64,000 nt of DNA from GCA-003244245 sp050699875. GTDB lineage: Bacteria; Actinomycetota; Actinomycetes; Mycobacteriales; Pseudonocardiaceae. The position numbers and the translations under genes are program-made. This document shows positions 33,317-43,614 of the stretch, piece by piece. The first letter of the stretch is position 1. Every line of letters starts with the position of its first letter. The notes under the pieces were generated by a model. The model worked only from the letters and a program-made list of their open reading frames with translations. It searched no databases and had not been told where the DNA came from. Location: positions 19,203 to 83,202 of the forward strand of contig JBOHFX010000107.1 of the NCBI GenBank assembly GCA_050699875.1. Direction: 5' to 3'.

Positions 33317-35203
33317 TCATCGGAGTGTAGCCATGGTGGGTGGCTGGTCGAACTGGGTTCGGTACAGCTGCTCGTACCGGCCGCCGGCGGAGAGCAGGTC
33401 GGTGTGTGTGCCACGCTCCACGATGCACCCGTCCTCGATGACGAGGATGAGGTCCGCGGCCCGGACGGTTGAGAGCCGGTGTGCGATCACGATCGCGGTC
33501 CGCCCGGCAAGTGCCTCGCTCAAGGCGGCCTGCACGGCCGCTTCGGACGTCGAGTCCAGGTGCGCGGTGGCCTCGTCGAGGATCACCACGCGCGGGCGCG
33601 CCAGCAGTAGCCGAGCGATCGTCAGCCGCTGCCGCTCGCCACCGGACAGGCGGTAGCCGCGCTCTCCAACGACGGTGTCCAGCCCATCGGGCAGGGTCGC
33701 AACGAGGTCGGCGAGCCGCGCGCGGCGCAGCACCTCCCACAGCTCGTCGTCAGACGCCGCTGGCTGGGCCAGCAGCAGGTTCGCCCGCACCGACTCGTGG
33801 AACAGGTGCCCATCCTGGGTCACCATCCCGAGCGTCTCGCGGATCGACTCGGCCGACAGGTCACGGACGTCCACGCCGGACAGTCGCACGGCGCCGGCCT
33901 CGACGTCGTACAGTCGCGGTACCAGTTGCGCGATCGTCGATTTCCCCGCGCCCGACGATCCGACCAAGGCCACCATCTGCCCTGGCTCCGCGCGGAACGA
34001 CACGTCATGCAGCACCTCCACCCCACCGCGCTCGTCAAGCTTCGCAACTTCCTCCAACGAAGCGAGGGACACCTTGTCCGCCGACGGATAGCCGAAACAC
34101 ACGGAATGGAACTCGACCGATACCGGCCCGTCCGGCAACCGCGTGGCGTCGGGCTTGTCCTGGATCAGCGGCGTCAGGTCCAGCACCTCGAATACCCGCT
34201 CGAAGCTGACCAGTGCGCTCATCACCTCCACCCGAGCACTGGCCAGCGCGGTCAGCGGCGCGTAGAGCCGGGTGAGCAACAGCGCGAGCGCCACAACCGC
34301 GCCCGGTTCCAGCTGGCCCCGCAGCGCGTAGAACCCACCTAGCCCGTAGACGACGGCCAAGGCGAGCGCCGAGACCAGGGTCAGCGCGGTGACGAACACC
34401 CACTGCACCATCGCGGTGCGCACGCCGATGTCGCGCACTCGCCGGGCCCGGGCGGCGAACTCCGCCGACTCCTGCGCGGGCCGGCCGAACAGCTTCACCA
34501 GGGTCGCGCCCGGCGCGGAGAACCGCTCGGTCATCTGCGTGCTCATCACCGCGTTGTGATTGGCCGACTCTCGCTCCAGCCCGGCCAGCCGGGTACCCAT
34601 CCGCCGCGCAGGCAGCACGAACACCGGTAACAACAGCAGCGCCAGCAGCGTGATCTGCCACGAGAGGCCGATCATCACCACGAGTGTGAGCGCCAGCGTC
34701 ACCAGGTTGCCGACCAATCCGGACAGCGTGTCACTGAACGCCCGCTGCGCGCCGATCACGTCGTTGTTCAACCGGCTGACCAGCGCGCCGGTGCGGGTAC
34801 GGGTGAAGAACGCGATCGGCATGCGCTGCACGTGATCGAACACCGTGGTGCGCAGATCGAGGATCAAGTCTTCGCCGATTCTCGCGGACAGCCGCCGGGT
34901 CGCCAGCCCGAGTCCGGCCTCGGCTATCGCGATGACGGCGATGGCTGCGGCCAGTCCCAGTACGAGCTCAGTGGCTGCACCCTGCACGATCGCGTCGATG
35001 ACCTTGCCCGCGAGCACCGGTGTCGCGACTGCTAGCACCGCCGTGGCGACGCTGAGCAGCAGGAACCATCCTAACCGCGTGCGGTGCGGGACAGCGAACC
35101 CGCCGATGCGCCGCAGCGTGGCCTTGGAAAACGGGCGCCGATCCTGCTGTGCATGCATCGCGTTGTACAACGACATCCACGCGGTGACTTCCATGTCCAT
35201 CAC
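33317..35203 (-). CDS. ABC exporter, fused permease and ATPase
   Basis: This half-transporter has six membrane segments in the first ~330 residues and a C-terminal ATPase: Walker A GSSGAGKSTIAQL near residue 414, signature YRLSGGERQRLTIA, Walker B RVVILDEATAHLDS and the switch IAHRLST. At 628 residues it is normal for a multidrug exporter that works as a dimer. The start may be the GTG at 35203 or the ATG at 35200. Its promoter is of the same MerR type as that of the DrrAB-like operon at 58 kb, so both are probably induced by the same signal. Confidence 0.93.
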   Translation of the reverse strand: MMDMEVTAWMSLYNAMHAQQDRRPFSKATLRRIGGFAVPHRTRLGWFLLLSVATAVLAVATPVLAGKVIDAIVQGAATELVLGLAAAIAVIAIAEAGLGLATRRLSARIGEDLILDLRTTVFDHVQRMPIAFFTRTRTGALVSRLNNDVIGAQRAFSDTLSGLVGNLVTLALTLVVMIGLSWQITLLALLLLPVFVLPARRMGTRLAGLERESANHNAVMSTQMTERFSAPGATLVKLFGRPAQESAEFAARARRVRDIGVRTAMVQWVFVTALTLVSALALAVVYGLGGFYALRGQLEPGAVVALALLLTRLYAPLTALASARVEVMSALVSFERVFEVLDLTPLIQDKPDATRLPDGPVSVEFHSVCFGYPSADKVSLASLEEVAKLDERGGVEVLHDVSFRAEPGQMVALVGSSGAGKSTIAQLVPRLYDVEAGAVRLSGVDVRDLSAESIRETLGMVTQDGHLFHESVRANLLLAQPAASDDELWEVLRRARLADLVATLPDGLDTVVGERGYRLSGGERQRLTIARLLLARPRVVILDEATAHLDSTSEAAVQAALSEALAGRTAIVIAHRLSTVRAADLILVIEDGCIVERGTHTDLLSAGGRYEQLYRTQFDQPPTMATLR

Positions 35204-35264
35204 ACACCACCAAGATCGGGGAACGTCCTGAGCTCGCAGGCGTTCTTGCCTGACGATCCGATGA

Positions 35265-35295
35265 AGGCTAAGACCTCAACTAAAGTTATGGTCAA
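35265..35295 (-). promoter_or_regulatory. MerR/SoxR-type promoter of the ABC exporter gene
   Basis: Reading toward the exporter: TTGACC (-35, 35295-35290), a 19-bp spacer, then TAGCCT (-10, 35270-35265). The over-long spacer and the inverted repeat acctcaac/gttatggt inside it are typical of promoters activated by MerR-family proteins. The block TTGAGGTCTTAGC and the -35 are identical to those at 57928-57958. Confidence 0.7.
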
Positions 35296-35407
35296 ATTTG
35301 CCGGATTCATCCTATCTGCGTCGGCGTCGAGGGGGAAGGCAGTGCTGACCGCAATGCTGAGGATTGTCGATCTATCCTGGAGGGGGTCCGGAAGGCAAGG
35401 AGAACCG

Positions 35408-36466
35408 TTGAGCGAGGTCTGGCTGGGGGATATCCGGCTACGCAACCGGCTGGTCACCTCCGCCAGCCTGCTCGGCTACGGCGCCTCTGACCCCGGTCTG
35501 GTGCCCTACGGGATGAGCCCGATCTCGAAGTTCGTGCCGCTGGAGCGATTCGGTGCGGTCACCACCCGCACTCTGACGGTGCACCCTCGCGATGGGCATT
35601 TCACCAACCGCACCGATTGGCCTGTGGGGGCTCTGCCCGGCCTGCTGCGCAGCTACGCCACGGTGCTGCGCCACGTCGATGGTGGCTGGATCAACGCCTT
35701 CGGCTGGTGCAACGTGGGGATTGAGGCCTACCTGCGCGACTATTACCCACGCAGCCGCGCTCAGAACACCATCATCTCGGTCGGTGGATTCGCGGCTGAG
35801 GACTTCGTCGCCCTTGTCGACACGGTAAACGCGGCGATACCCCCTGGCGAGATCGCGGCCGTGGAGTTCAACGTCTCCTGCCCGAATGTCGATCACGACT
35901 TCGAGCCGATCCTGGATGGTGTGCTCACCGACGCGGTGCCCCGCAGCAGTCACCCGGTCATCCTCAAGCTGTCACCGGACCGCGACTATGTCAGGCATGC
36001 CCGACGGGCCGCCGCGGCCGGAGTCTCGGCGCTCACCGCGATCAACACCGTGCGCGCCCTGCGGTTGGACCCACGAACCGGGCAACCGTGGCTGGCCAAC
36101 CGCTATGGCGGACTGTCCGGCCGGGCGGTGAAGCCCATTGGGCTACGGGTAGTGGCGGAGCTGCGCGACGCGGGAATCACCCTGCCGGTGATCGCGACCG
36201 GCGGGATCCGCACCTTCGACGACTGCCGGGAGTACTTCTGGGCGGGCGCCGACGCCGTCAGCCTGGGCAGTGCGAGCTGGCTGGCGTCCTACCCTGGCTA
36301 CCTGCTGTCCCCACTGTGGGGCTGGCGGATCCGCTCGATGCTGCGCAGGATCGAACTTGTGAGTGGCAAACAGTGTTATAGCACTCAATGGCACTCACAG
36401 GGGTCCATTAGGCTGCCGCCTAATGGACCCCTGCACCTACCGTCCGACACCGGGGACGATTCCTGA
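35408..36466 (+). CDS. pyrD: dihydroorotate dehydrogenase, class 1-like
   Basis: This FMN enzyme of pyrimidine synthesis, or a close relative, has GDIRLRNRLVTSASLLGYGA at the start, FNVSCPN with the Cys expected as catalytic base in class 1, KLSPD, and ATGGIRTFDD with the phosphate-binding loop. The TTG at 35408 is chosen for its AAGGAGA site. The last ~35 codons run through a repeated hairpin and overlap uvrC by 44 bp; the ancestral end was probably near RRIE at about residue 317. Class and electron acceptor are uncertain. Confidence 0.85.
   Translation: MSEVWLGDIRLRNRLVTSASLLGYGASDPGLVPYGMSPISKFVPLERFGAVTTRTLTVHPRDGHFTNRTDWPVGALPGLLRSYATVLRHVDGGWINAFGWCNVGIEAYLRDYYPRSRAQNTIISVGGFAAEDFVALVDTVNAAIPPGEIAAVEFNVSCPNVDHDFEPILDGVLTDAVPRSSHPVILKLSPDRDYVRHARRAAAAGVSALTAINTVRALRLDPRTGQPWLANRYGGLSGRAVKPIGLRVVAELRDAGITLPVIATGGIRTFDDCREYFWAGADAVSLGSASWLASYPGYLLSPLWGWRIRSMLRRIELVSGKQCYSTQWHSQGSIRLPPNGPLHLPSDTGDDS
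36359..36398. repeat. interspersed hairpin repeat, copy 2 (pyrD/uvrC junction)
   Basis: Outer arms gtgagtg and cactcac and inner arms agtg and cact enclose the loop ttatag. The core aaacagtgttatagcac matches copy 1 at 27118-27134 exactly, while the outer right arm differs. It lies within the 3' end of the pyrD frame. Confidence 0.85.
36398..36433 (+). promoter_or_regulatory. 16-bp perfect hairpin enclosing the uvrC start codon
   Basis: 36398-36413 is fully complementary to 36418-36433 with a 4-nt loop (tgcc). The uvrC ATG at 36423 lies in the right arm, so the folded RNA would hide the start. It could control uvrC translation or act as a terminator after pyrD. The pairing is exact; the function is inferred. 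Confidence 0.6.
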
Positions 36467-38399
36467 CGAACCCGGGGTGTATCGCTTCCGCGACGACCAC
36501 CACCGAGTGATCTACGTCGGTAAAGCGAAGAGCCTGCGCAGCCGGTTGAACTCGTATTTTGCCGACCTGTCCGGCCTGCACCCGCGGACCCGCCAGATGG
36601 TCACCACGGCAGCCTCGGTCGAGTGGACAGTGGTTCGCACCGAGGTTGAGGCACTGCAACTGGAATACAACTGGATCAAGGAGTACGACCCGCGGTTCAA
36701 CGTCCGGTACCGGGACGACAAGACCTACCCAGTGCTGGCCGTGACGCTGAATGAGGAGTTCCCCCGACTACATGTCTACCGGGGCCCACGCCGTCGCGGA
36801 GTCCGATATTTCGGGCCATACGCGCACGCCTGGGCGATCCGGGAGACGCTCGACCTGCTCACCAGAGTGTTCCCGGCCCGGGTCTGCTCGGCCGGTGTGT
36901 TCAAGAGACACGGCCAGATCGGCCGGCCCTGCCTGCTGGGATACATCGACAAATGCTCGGCACCGTGTGTGGGCAACGTCACTGCCCAGGAACACCGCGC
37001 CATCGTCGGTGATTTCTGCGACTTCCTGTCGGGCCGAACCGACAAGATGATCCGGCGGCTGGAGCGTGAGATGGACGCCGCAGCTGCCGATCTGGAGTTC
37101 GAACGTGCTGCCCGGCTGCGAGACAACCTGGGGGCCCTGCGCCGCGCGATGGAGAAGCAGGCGGTGGTTCTCGGTGACGGCACCGATGCGGACGTGATCG
37201 CGTTCGCCTGTGACGAGCTCGAGGCTGCGGTGCAGGTCTTCCACGTCCGCGGCGGCCGGGTCCGCGGCCAGCGCGGCTGGGTGATCGAGAGGATCGAGCA
37301 GGTCGACCTGGTCGGCCAGTTCCTGACCCAATTCTATGGCGAACAGGCTGCGCTGGCCGGGTCCGCCGATGATGCCATCCAGCCGGTGCCCCGGGAGGTG
37401 CTGGTTCCCGAGCTGCCCGAGGACGCCGACGCGCTGACTGAATGGCTGTCCGGCTTGCGTGGTGCGCGGGTGGCACTGCGGGTGCCGCAGCGGGGGGACA
37501 AGCGGGCGCTGGCCGACACCGTGGCGCGCAACGCCGGGGAGGCCTTCGCCCAGCACAAGTTGCGCCGTGCCGGTGACCTGACCGCCCGCGCCGCGGCCCT
37601 GCAGGAAATCCACGAGTACTTGGGGTTGGACACCGCCCCGCTGCGTATCGAGTGCATCGACGTCAGCCACGTGCAGGGCAACGACGTGGTGGCCTCGCTG
37701 GTGGTCTTCGAAGACGGGCTGCCCCGCAAGTCGGACTACCGCCGCTTCGCGATCAGGGACGCGGCCGGCGATGGACGCTCCGACGACGTCGCCAGCATCG
37801 CCGAGGTGGTACGCCGGCGCTTCACCCGTTACCTTCAAGACAACGAGCAACCCACCGGCAGGGCGGGCCTAGATCCGGACACCGGCCGCCCCCGCAAGTT
37901 CGCCTACCCGCCAAACCTGCTCGTTGTGGACGGCGGCCCGGCTCAGGTGGCCGCCGCCGCCCAGGCGCTGTTCGAACTCGGTGTGACCGATGTGGCCCTC
38001 GCCGGCCTGGCCAAGCGGCTGGAGGAGGTCTGGCTGCCCGGCGAAGCCGACCCGGTGATCCTGCCGCGCAACAGCGAGGGCCTGTACCTGTTGCAGAGGG
38101 TGCGTGACGAGGCGCACCGGTTCGCGATCAGCTACCACCGGCATAAGCGCTCGGTACGGATGATCAGCTCGGAGTTGGACGGCGTCGCCGGGCTCGGGCA
38201 GGCCAGGCGCACTGCGCTGCTCAAGCACTTCGGCTCGGTACGGCGCATCCGGCAGGCCACCGTGGCCGAGCTCACCGAGGTACCCGGGGTCGGTCCGAGT
38301 ACCGCCCGCGCGGTACTCGCCGCGCTGGGCAGCGTCAGTACAGGGGCCAGTACAAACGAAGTCAATACAAACGAAGTGGATTACGGAGCCGTGCCGTGA
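36423..38399 (+). CDS. uvrC: UvrC excinuclease subunit
   Basis: UvrC makes the two incisions in nucleotide excision repair. The 658-residue product has the GIY-YIG domain at the start (PGVYRFRD, VIYVGKAKSLRSRLNSYF), a UVR motif (ADLEFERAARLRDNLGALRR), the RNase H-like nuclease half (IECIDVSHVQGNDVVASLVV, VDGGPAQVAAA) and C-terminal helix-hairpin-helix units (GVGPSTARAVL). The ATG at 36423 fits mycobacterial UvrC starts but has no clear ribosome-binding site and is inside a hairpin. The tail after the HhH is a short repeat. Confidence 0.96.
   Translation: MDPCTYRPTPGTIPDEPGVYRFRDDHHRVIYVGKAKSLRSRLNSYFADLSGLHPRTRQMVTTAASVEWTVVRTEVEALQLEYNWIKEYDPRFNVRYRDDKTYPVLAVTLNEEFPRLHVYRGPRRRGVRYFGPYAHAWAIRETLDLLTRVFPARVCSAGVFKRHGQIGRPCLLGYIDKCSAPCVGNVTAQEHRAIVGDFCDFLSGRTDKMIRRLEREMDAAAADLEFERAARLRDNLGALRRAMEKQAVVLGDGTDADVIAFACDELEAAVQVFHVRGGRVRGQRGWVIERIEQVDLVGQFLTQFYGEQAALAGSADDAIQPVPREVLVPELPEDADALTEWLSGLRGARVALRVPQRGDKRALADTVARNAGEAFAQHKLRRAGDLTARAAALQEIHEYLGLDTAPLRIECIDVSHVQGNDVVASLVVFEDGLPRKSDYRRFAIRDAAGDGRSDDVASIAEVVRRRFTRYLQDNEQPTGRAGLDPDTGRPRKFAYPPNLLVVDGGPAQVAAAAQALFELGVTDVALAGLAKRLEEVWLPGEADPVILPRNSEGLYLLQRVRDEAHRFAISYHRHKRSVRMISSELDGVAGLGQARRTALLKHFGSVRRIRQATVAELTEVPGVGPSTARAVLAALGSVSTGASTNEVNTNEVDYGAVP
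38351..38380 (+). repeat. 15-bp tandem repeat in the uvrC tail
   Basis: tacaaacgaagtcaa at 38351-38365 is followed by tacaaacgaagtgga. It encodes TNEVN-TNEVD after the last helix-hairpin-helix, a recent in-frame duplication in a disordered tail. Confidence 0.85.
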
Positions 38400-39274
38400 C
38401 CGAGGCTCAGGGTGGTATCGAGGTCGCTGTGGTGTCGGGGTTGTCCGGTGCCGGTCGCAGCACGGCCGCCAAGGTGCTCGAAGACCTGGGCTGGTTCGTG
38501 GTGGACAACCTGCCGCCCGAACTGATCGCCACGATGGTTGAGCTCGGCGCGCGCTCGCAGGGTGTGGTGACCCGGGTAGCGGTGGTCATGGACGTACGTA
38601 GCCGGGCGTTCACCGACGATCTCGCCGCGGTGATCAAGGATCTGGACGCCCGCGGCTACCGGCCCAAGGTGCTCTACCTGGAAGCCACTGACGCGGTGCT
38701 GATCCGCCGCTTCGAGCAGGTCCGGCGCAGCCACCCGCTGCAGGGCGATGGCCGGCTGGCCGACGGTATCGCCGCCGAGCGGGCGCTGCTCGCCCCGCTG
38801 CGCGACGAGGCCGACCTGGTGCTCGACACCACCGGGGTGTCCGTGCACCAGCTGCGAGCCAAGATCGAAAACGCGTTCGGCGGAGAAGCCAGCACCCGCA
38901 CCCGAATCACTGTGGTGTCCTTCGGCTACAAGTACGGGCTCCCGATGGACTCCGATCTCGTGATCGACGTGCGATTCCTACCCAACCCGTTCTGGATCCC
39001 GGAACTGCGGGACTTCACCGGGCTGAACCCCGATGTCCGCAACTACGTGCTGGCACAGGAAGGTGCCGAGGAGTTCCTGGACCGCTACCGCGAGCTGCTA
39101 GGGCTGATCAGCGGGGGCTACCGGCGCGAAGGCAAGCGCTACCTCACCCTCGCGGTGGGGTGCACCGGTGGTAAACACCGCAGCGTGGTCATGTCCGAGG
39201 CGTTGGCCGCCCGGCTCGGCAAGGAGGACGGAATCACCGTCAAGGTGGTGCATAGGGACGTAGGTCGCGAGTGA
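38396..39274 (+). CDS. rapZ: RapZ/YvcJ-type nucleotide-binding protein
   Basis: The 292-residue protein has a Walker A GLSGAGRST near residue 17, GWFVVDNLPPELI, and a C-terminal domain with VSFGYKYGLPMDSDLVIDVR and GCTGGKHRSVV. In E. coli RapZ binds small RNAs and controls GlmS; in actinobacteria the role is unclear. It sits in the conserved uvrC-rapZ-yvcK-whiA order with GTGA overlaps on both sides. Confidence 0.95.
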   Translation: MTEAQGGIEVAVVSGLSGAGRSTAAKVLEDLGWFVVDNLPPELIATMVELGARSQGVVTRVAVVMDVRSRAFTDDLAAVIKDLDARGYRPKVLYLEATDAVLIRRFEQVRRSHPLQGDGRLADGIAAERALLAPLRDEADLVLDTTGVSVHQLRAKIENAFGGEASTRTRITVVSFGYKYGLPMDSDLVIDVRFLPNPFWIPELRDFTGLNPDVRNYVLAQEGAEEFLDRYRELLGLISGGYRREGKRYLTLAVGCTGGKHRSVVMSEALAARLGKEDGITVKVVHRDVGRE

Positions 39275-40260
39275 CTCGGGCGCTCAAAGCCGTAGCGCTG
39301 GGCGGCGGCCATGGACTGTACGCCACGCTGCTGGCGTTGCGAGCCATCACCGACGACGTCACCGCGGTAGTCACGGTGGCCGACGACGGCGGCTCATCGG
39401 GGCGGCTGCGCCGGGAGCTGGGTGTCCTCCCGCCAGGCGACCTGCGGATGGCGCTGACTGCACTGGCGGCCGGCGAGGGTGGCGGGGACCGCTGGCGGCA
39501 GGTATTCCAGCACCGCTTCGGTGGGACCGGGGCGCTGGCCGGTCATGCTGTGGGAAACCTGGTGATGGCAGGGCTGCTGGAGGTACTGGGTGATCCGGTG
39601 ATGATGCTGGACGAAGTGTGCCGGCTGCTCGGAGTGACCGGACGGGTCCTGCCGATGAGCGTCGAGCCGCTGGACATCGAGGCCGACGTGGCCGGCCTGG
39701 ACGGTGATCCGGGCGTCCTGCGACGGATCCGCGGCCAGGTAGCGGTGGCCACCACGCCGGGACGGGTACACCGGGTGTGGCTGCGTCCTGAGCGGCCGCA
39801 GGCGTGCACCGAGGCGGTCCGAGCGGTCGGCGAGGCCGATCTCGTCGTGCTGGGGCCGGGGTCGTGGTTCACCAGTGTGCTACCCCATCTGCTGGTCCCC
39901 GACCTGGCCACGGCGCTGGCCACCACGGTGGCTCGCCGGATCCTGGTGCTCAACCTCGTCCCGCAGCCGGGGGAAACCGCCGGTTTCTCCCCGGAACAGC
40001 ACCTGACCGTGCTGTGCGACCACGCACCGTCTGGATTCACGGTGCAAGCGGTCCTCGCCGATATCGACACCGTCGCCGTGCCGGCTCGATTGCACCGCTG
40101 CGCAGCGGAGCTCGGGGGGCACGCGTACCTTGACCGGGTCGCGGACAACGGGTCTGCCGATCGTCACGATCCGGTAGCACTGGCCTCAGCGTTGCGTCGG
40201 ATACTGAGATCTGCGGGCAAGCCGCACCTGCAAGGGGAGGAGAAGCGCCGGTGGCCATGA
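39271..40260 (+). CDS. yvcK: YvcK/CofD-like gluconeogenesis factor
   Basis: The 329-residue product carries ALGGGHGLYATLLALR, TVADDGGSSGRLRRELGVLP, GHAVGNLVMAG and VVLGPGSWFTSVLPHLLV, the family motifs for binding UDP-sugars. It links cell-wall precursor supply to carbon state in other Gram-positive bacteria. It overlaps rapZ by 4 bp and whiA by 10 bp. Confidence 0.96.
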   Translation: MTRALKAVALGGGHGLYATLLALRAITDDVTAVVTVADDGGSSGRLRRELGVLPPGDLRMALTALAAGEGGGDRWRQVFQHRFGGTGALAGHAVGNLVMAGLLEVLGDPVMMLDEVCRLLGVTGRVLPMSVEPLDIEADVAGLDGDPGVLRRIRGQVAVATTPGRVHRVWLRPERPQACTEAVRAVGEADLVVLGPGSWFTSVLPHLLVPDLATALATTVARRILVLNLVPQPGETAGFSPEQHLTVLCDHAPSGFTVQAVLADIDTVAVPARLHRCAAELGGHAYLDRVADNGSADRHDPVALASALRRILRSAGKPHLQGEEKRRWP

Positions 40261-41231
40261 CCTCCGCCGTCAAGGACGAGCTGAGCCGGCTACGGGTGAC
40301 CAAGACCTGCTGCCGGCGAGCCGAAGTCTCCTCGCTACTGCGCTTCGCCGGGGGACTGCACATCATCGCGGGGCGGGTCGTGGTCGAGGCCGAACTGGAC
40401 ACCGGCTCCGCCGCCCGCCGGCTGCGCCGCGAGGTGCACGAACTGTACGGGCACAACTCCGACGTGCATCTCATCACGGCAGGTGGCTTGCGCAAGGGCA
40501 CCTGCTACGTGGTGCGGGTGGTCCGTGACGGGGAGGGGCTGGCCCGCCAGACCGGGCTCCTGGACGTGCGGGGCCGTCCGGTTCGGGGGCTGCCCCCGCA
40601 GGTGGTCTCCGGTGGTTTATGCGATGCCGAGGCATCCTGGCGTGGGGCGTTCCTCGCGCACGGGTCGCTCACCGAGCCGGGTCGTTCGGCCGCGCTGGAG
40701 GTCACCTGTCCAGGCCCGGAAGCGGCGCTGGCTCTGGTCGGTGCGGCTCGCCGGCTGGGCATCTCGGCGAAGGCGCGCGAGGTCCGCGGTGCCGATCGAG
40801 TGGTGATCCGCGACGGGGACGCCATCGGCGCGCTGCTCACTCGGCTCGGCGCGCACGACTCTGTGCTGGCCTGGGAGGAGCGCCGGGTACGTCGCGAGGT
40901 CCGCGCCACCGCCAACCGGCTGGCCAACTTCGATGACGCGAACCTGCGCCGATCCGCGCGTGCGGCGGTGGCTTCGGCGGCGCGGGTCAGCCGGGCCCTG
41001 GAGTTGCTCGGCCCAGGTATTCCGGGTCACCTGCTCACGGCCGGCCGCTTGCGGCTGGAGCACCGGCAGGCCTCGCTGGAGGAGCTGGGTCAACTCGCCG
41101 ATCCGCCGCTGACCAAGGACGCAGTGGCGGGCCGGATCCGCCGGTTACTCGCGATGGCCGACCGGCGTGCCGAAGAGCTCGGAGTACCGGACACCGAATC
41201 TGCAGTCACCTCCGACATGCTGGAGGCGTAG
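40251..41231 (+). CDS. whiA: WhiA sporulation/cell-division regulator
   Basis: WhiA is an actinobacterial DNA-binding protein with a degenerate LAGLIDADG domain and a C-terminal helix-turn-helix. Seen here: VKDELSRLRVTKTCCRRAE, LLRFAGGLHI, GAFLAHGSLTEPGRSAALEV, RATANRLANFDDANLRRSAR and HRQASLEELGQLADPPLTKD. The length is 326 residues from the GTG at 40251, which has a better-spaced GAGGAG site than the ATG at 40257. It controls division genes in streptomycetes. Confidence 0.96.
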   Translation: MAMTSAVKDELSRLRVTKTCCRRAEVSSLLRFAGGLHIIAGRVVVEAELDTGSAARRLRREVHELYGHNSDVHLITAGGLRKGTCYVVRVVRDGEGLARQTGLLDVRGRPVRGLPPQVVSGGLCDAEASWRGAFLAHGSLTEPGRSAALEVTCPGPEAALALVGAARRLGISAKAREVRGADRVVIRDGDAIGALLTRLGAHDSVLAWEERRVRREVRATANRLANFDDANLRRSARAAVASAARVSRALELLGPGIPGHLLTAGRLRLEHRQASLEELGQLADPPLTKDAVAGRIRRLLAMADRRAEELGVPDTESAVTSDMLEA

Positions 41232-41410
41232 CGAACACCCCGCAGCTCCCCCTCCCGGGGGTCCTGCGCGATGGCAACCGCCGATAGGGTGGCGCCCTAG
41301 AGCGTCAGGCTCAAGACCGTCAGGCCAGATGCCAGGCGCAGATTGTGCCGGCATGGGCGGCCCACCGTGCGCTGGTGTGGAGAGGGAACTGTGTTGAGGG
41401 AGATGGCAAC

Positions 41411-42411
<1,001 letters not shown>

Positions 42412-42415
<4 letters not shown>

Positions 42416-43614
42416 GAACGCTCGACGACCTGCTCGCCGAGGGCGTTTCGGGGCGGACCGTGCTGGTCCGCGCCGACCTCAACGTGCCCTTGGATGGGGA
42501 GCGGATCACAGATGACGGCCGGATTCGTGCCTCGCTGCCCACCCTGCGGGCGCTGACCGGGGAAGGGGCCCGGGTGGTGGTGACAGCCCACCTGGGCAGG
42601 CCGAAAGGCGCACCCGACCCGGCGTACTCGCTGGCCCCCGTCGCAACCCGGCTCGGTGAGCTGCTGAGCGCACCGGTGACGGCGGCGACCGATGTCGTCG
42701 GCGAGTCGGCTCGCGCCACGGTGGCCGATCTGTCGGACGGTGGGGTCGCGCTGCTGGAGAACGTCCGCTTCGACCCGCGGGAGACTGCCAAAGACGCTGC
42801 TGAGCGAGGCGCGCTGGCCGACGAGCTCGCCGCCCTTGCGGGTCCGGACGGCGCGTTCGTCTCCGATGGGTTCGGCGTGGTGCATCGCGTGCAGGCCTCG
42901 GTGGTCGACGTAGCCGAGCGGCTGCCCGCCTACGCCGGAACCTTGGTGCTTGCCGAACTCACCACGCTGCGACGGCTCACCGAGGCGCCGGACCGTCCCT
43001 ACGTCGTGGTGTTGGGCGGGTCGAAGGTGTCCGACAAGCTCGCCGTGATCGAGGCCTTACTGCCGAAGGTGGACGCCTTGCTCGTGGGCGGCGGGATGTG
43101 CTTCACCTTCCTTGCCGCCCAGGGCTATTCAGTGGGTAGCTCGTTGCTGGAGAAGGACATGGTGGAGGTGTGCGCCCGACTGCTGAAAAGCGCCGGTGAC
43201 ACCATCCTGCTGCCCCGAGACATGGTCGTCGCCGACGAGTTCGCGGCTGACGCGAACACCCGCACGGTGCTCGCCGACAACATCCCGGACGGCTGGCTGG
43301 GCCTGGACATCGGCCCGGGAACGGTGCGCGACTTCGCCGCGCCGTTGACCGGAGCTGCCACCGTGTTCTGGAACGGTCCCATGGGGGTGTTCGAACTGGG
43401 TCCATTCGCGGAGGGCACCCGCGGTGTCGCGAAAACCATCGCGGGCTCGAACGCGTTCAGCGTTGTCGGCGGTGGCGACTCGGCTGCTGCAGTGCGGCTG
43501 CTGGGCCTGCCCGAAGACGGGTTCTCGCACATCTCCACCGGCGGTGGCGCGTCTCTGGAGTTCCTTGAGGGCAAGGCGCTGCCCGGCATCGCGGTACTGG
43601 AGGGACAGGAGTGA
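42412..43614 (+). CDS. pgk: phosphoglycerate kinase
   Basis: Pgk makes ATP from 1,3-bisphosphoglycerate. The 400-residue product has VLVRADLNVPLDGERITDDG, TAHLGRPKG, VVLGGSKVSDKL, and the C-terminal VFWNGPMGVFE and VGGGDSAAAV with TGGGASLEFLEG. It starts at a GTG overlapping the gap stop and ends overlapping tpiA. Confidence 0.97.

Noticed and set aside
36359..36398. CIRCE (HrcA) element
   Set aside because: It contains tagcactc, but the second half reads cactcac rather than the inverted gagtgctaa, and no heat-shock gene follows.
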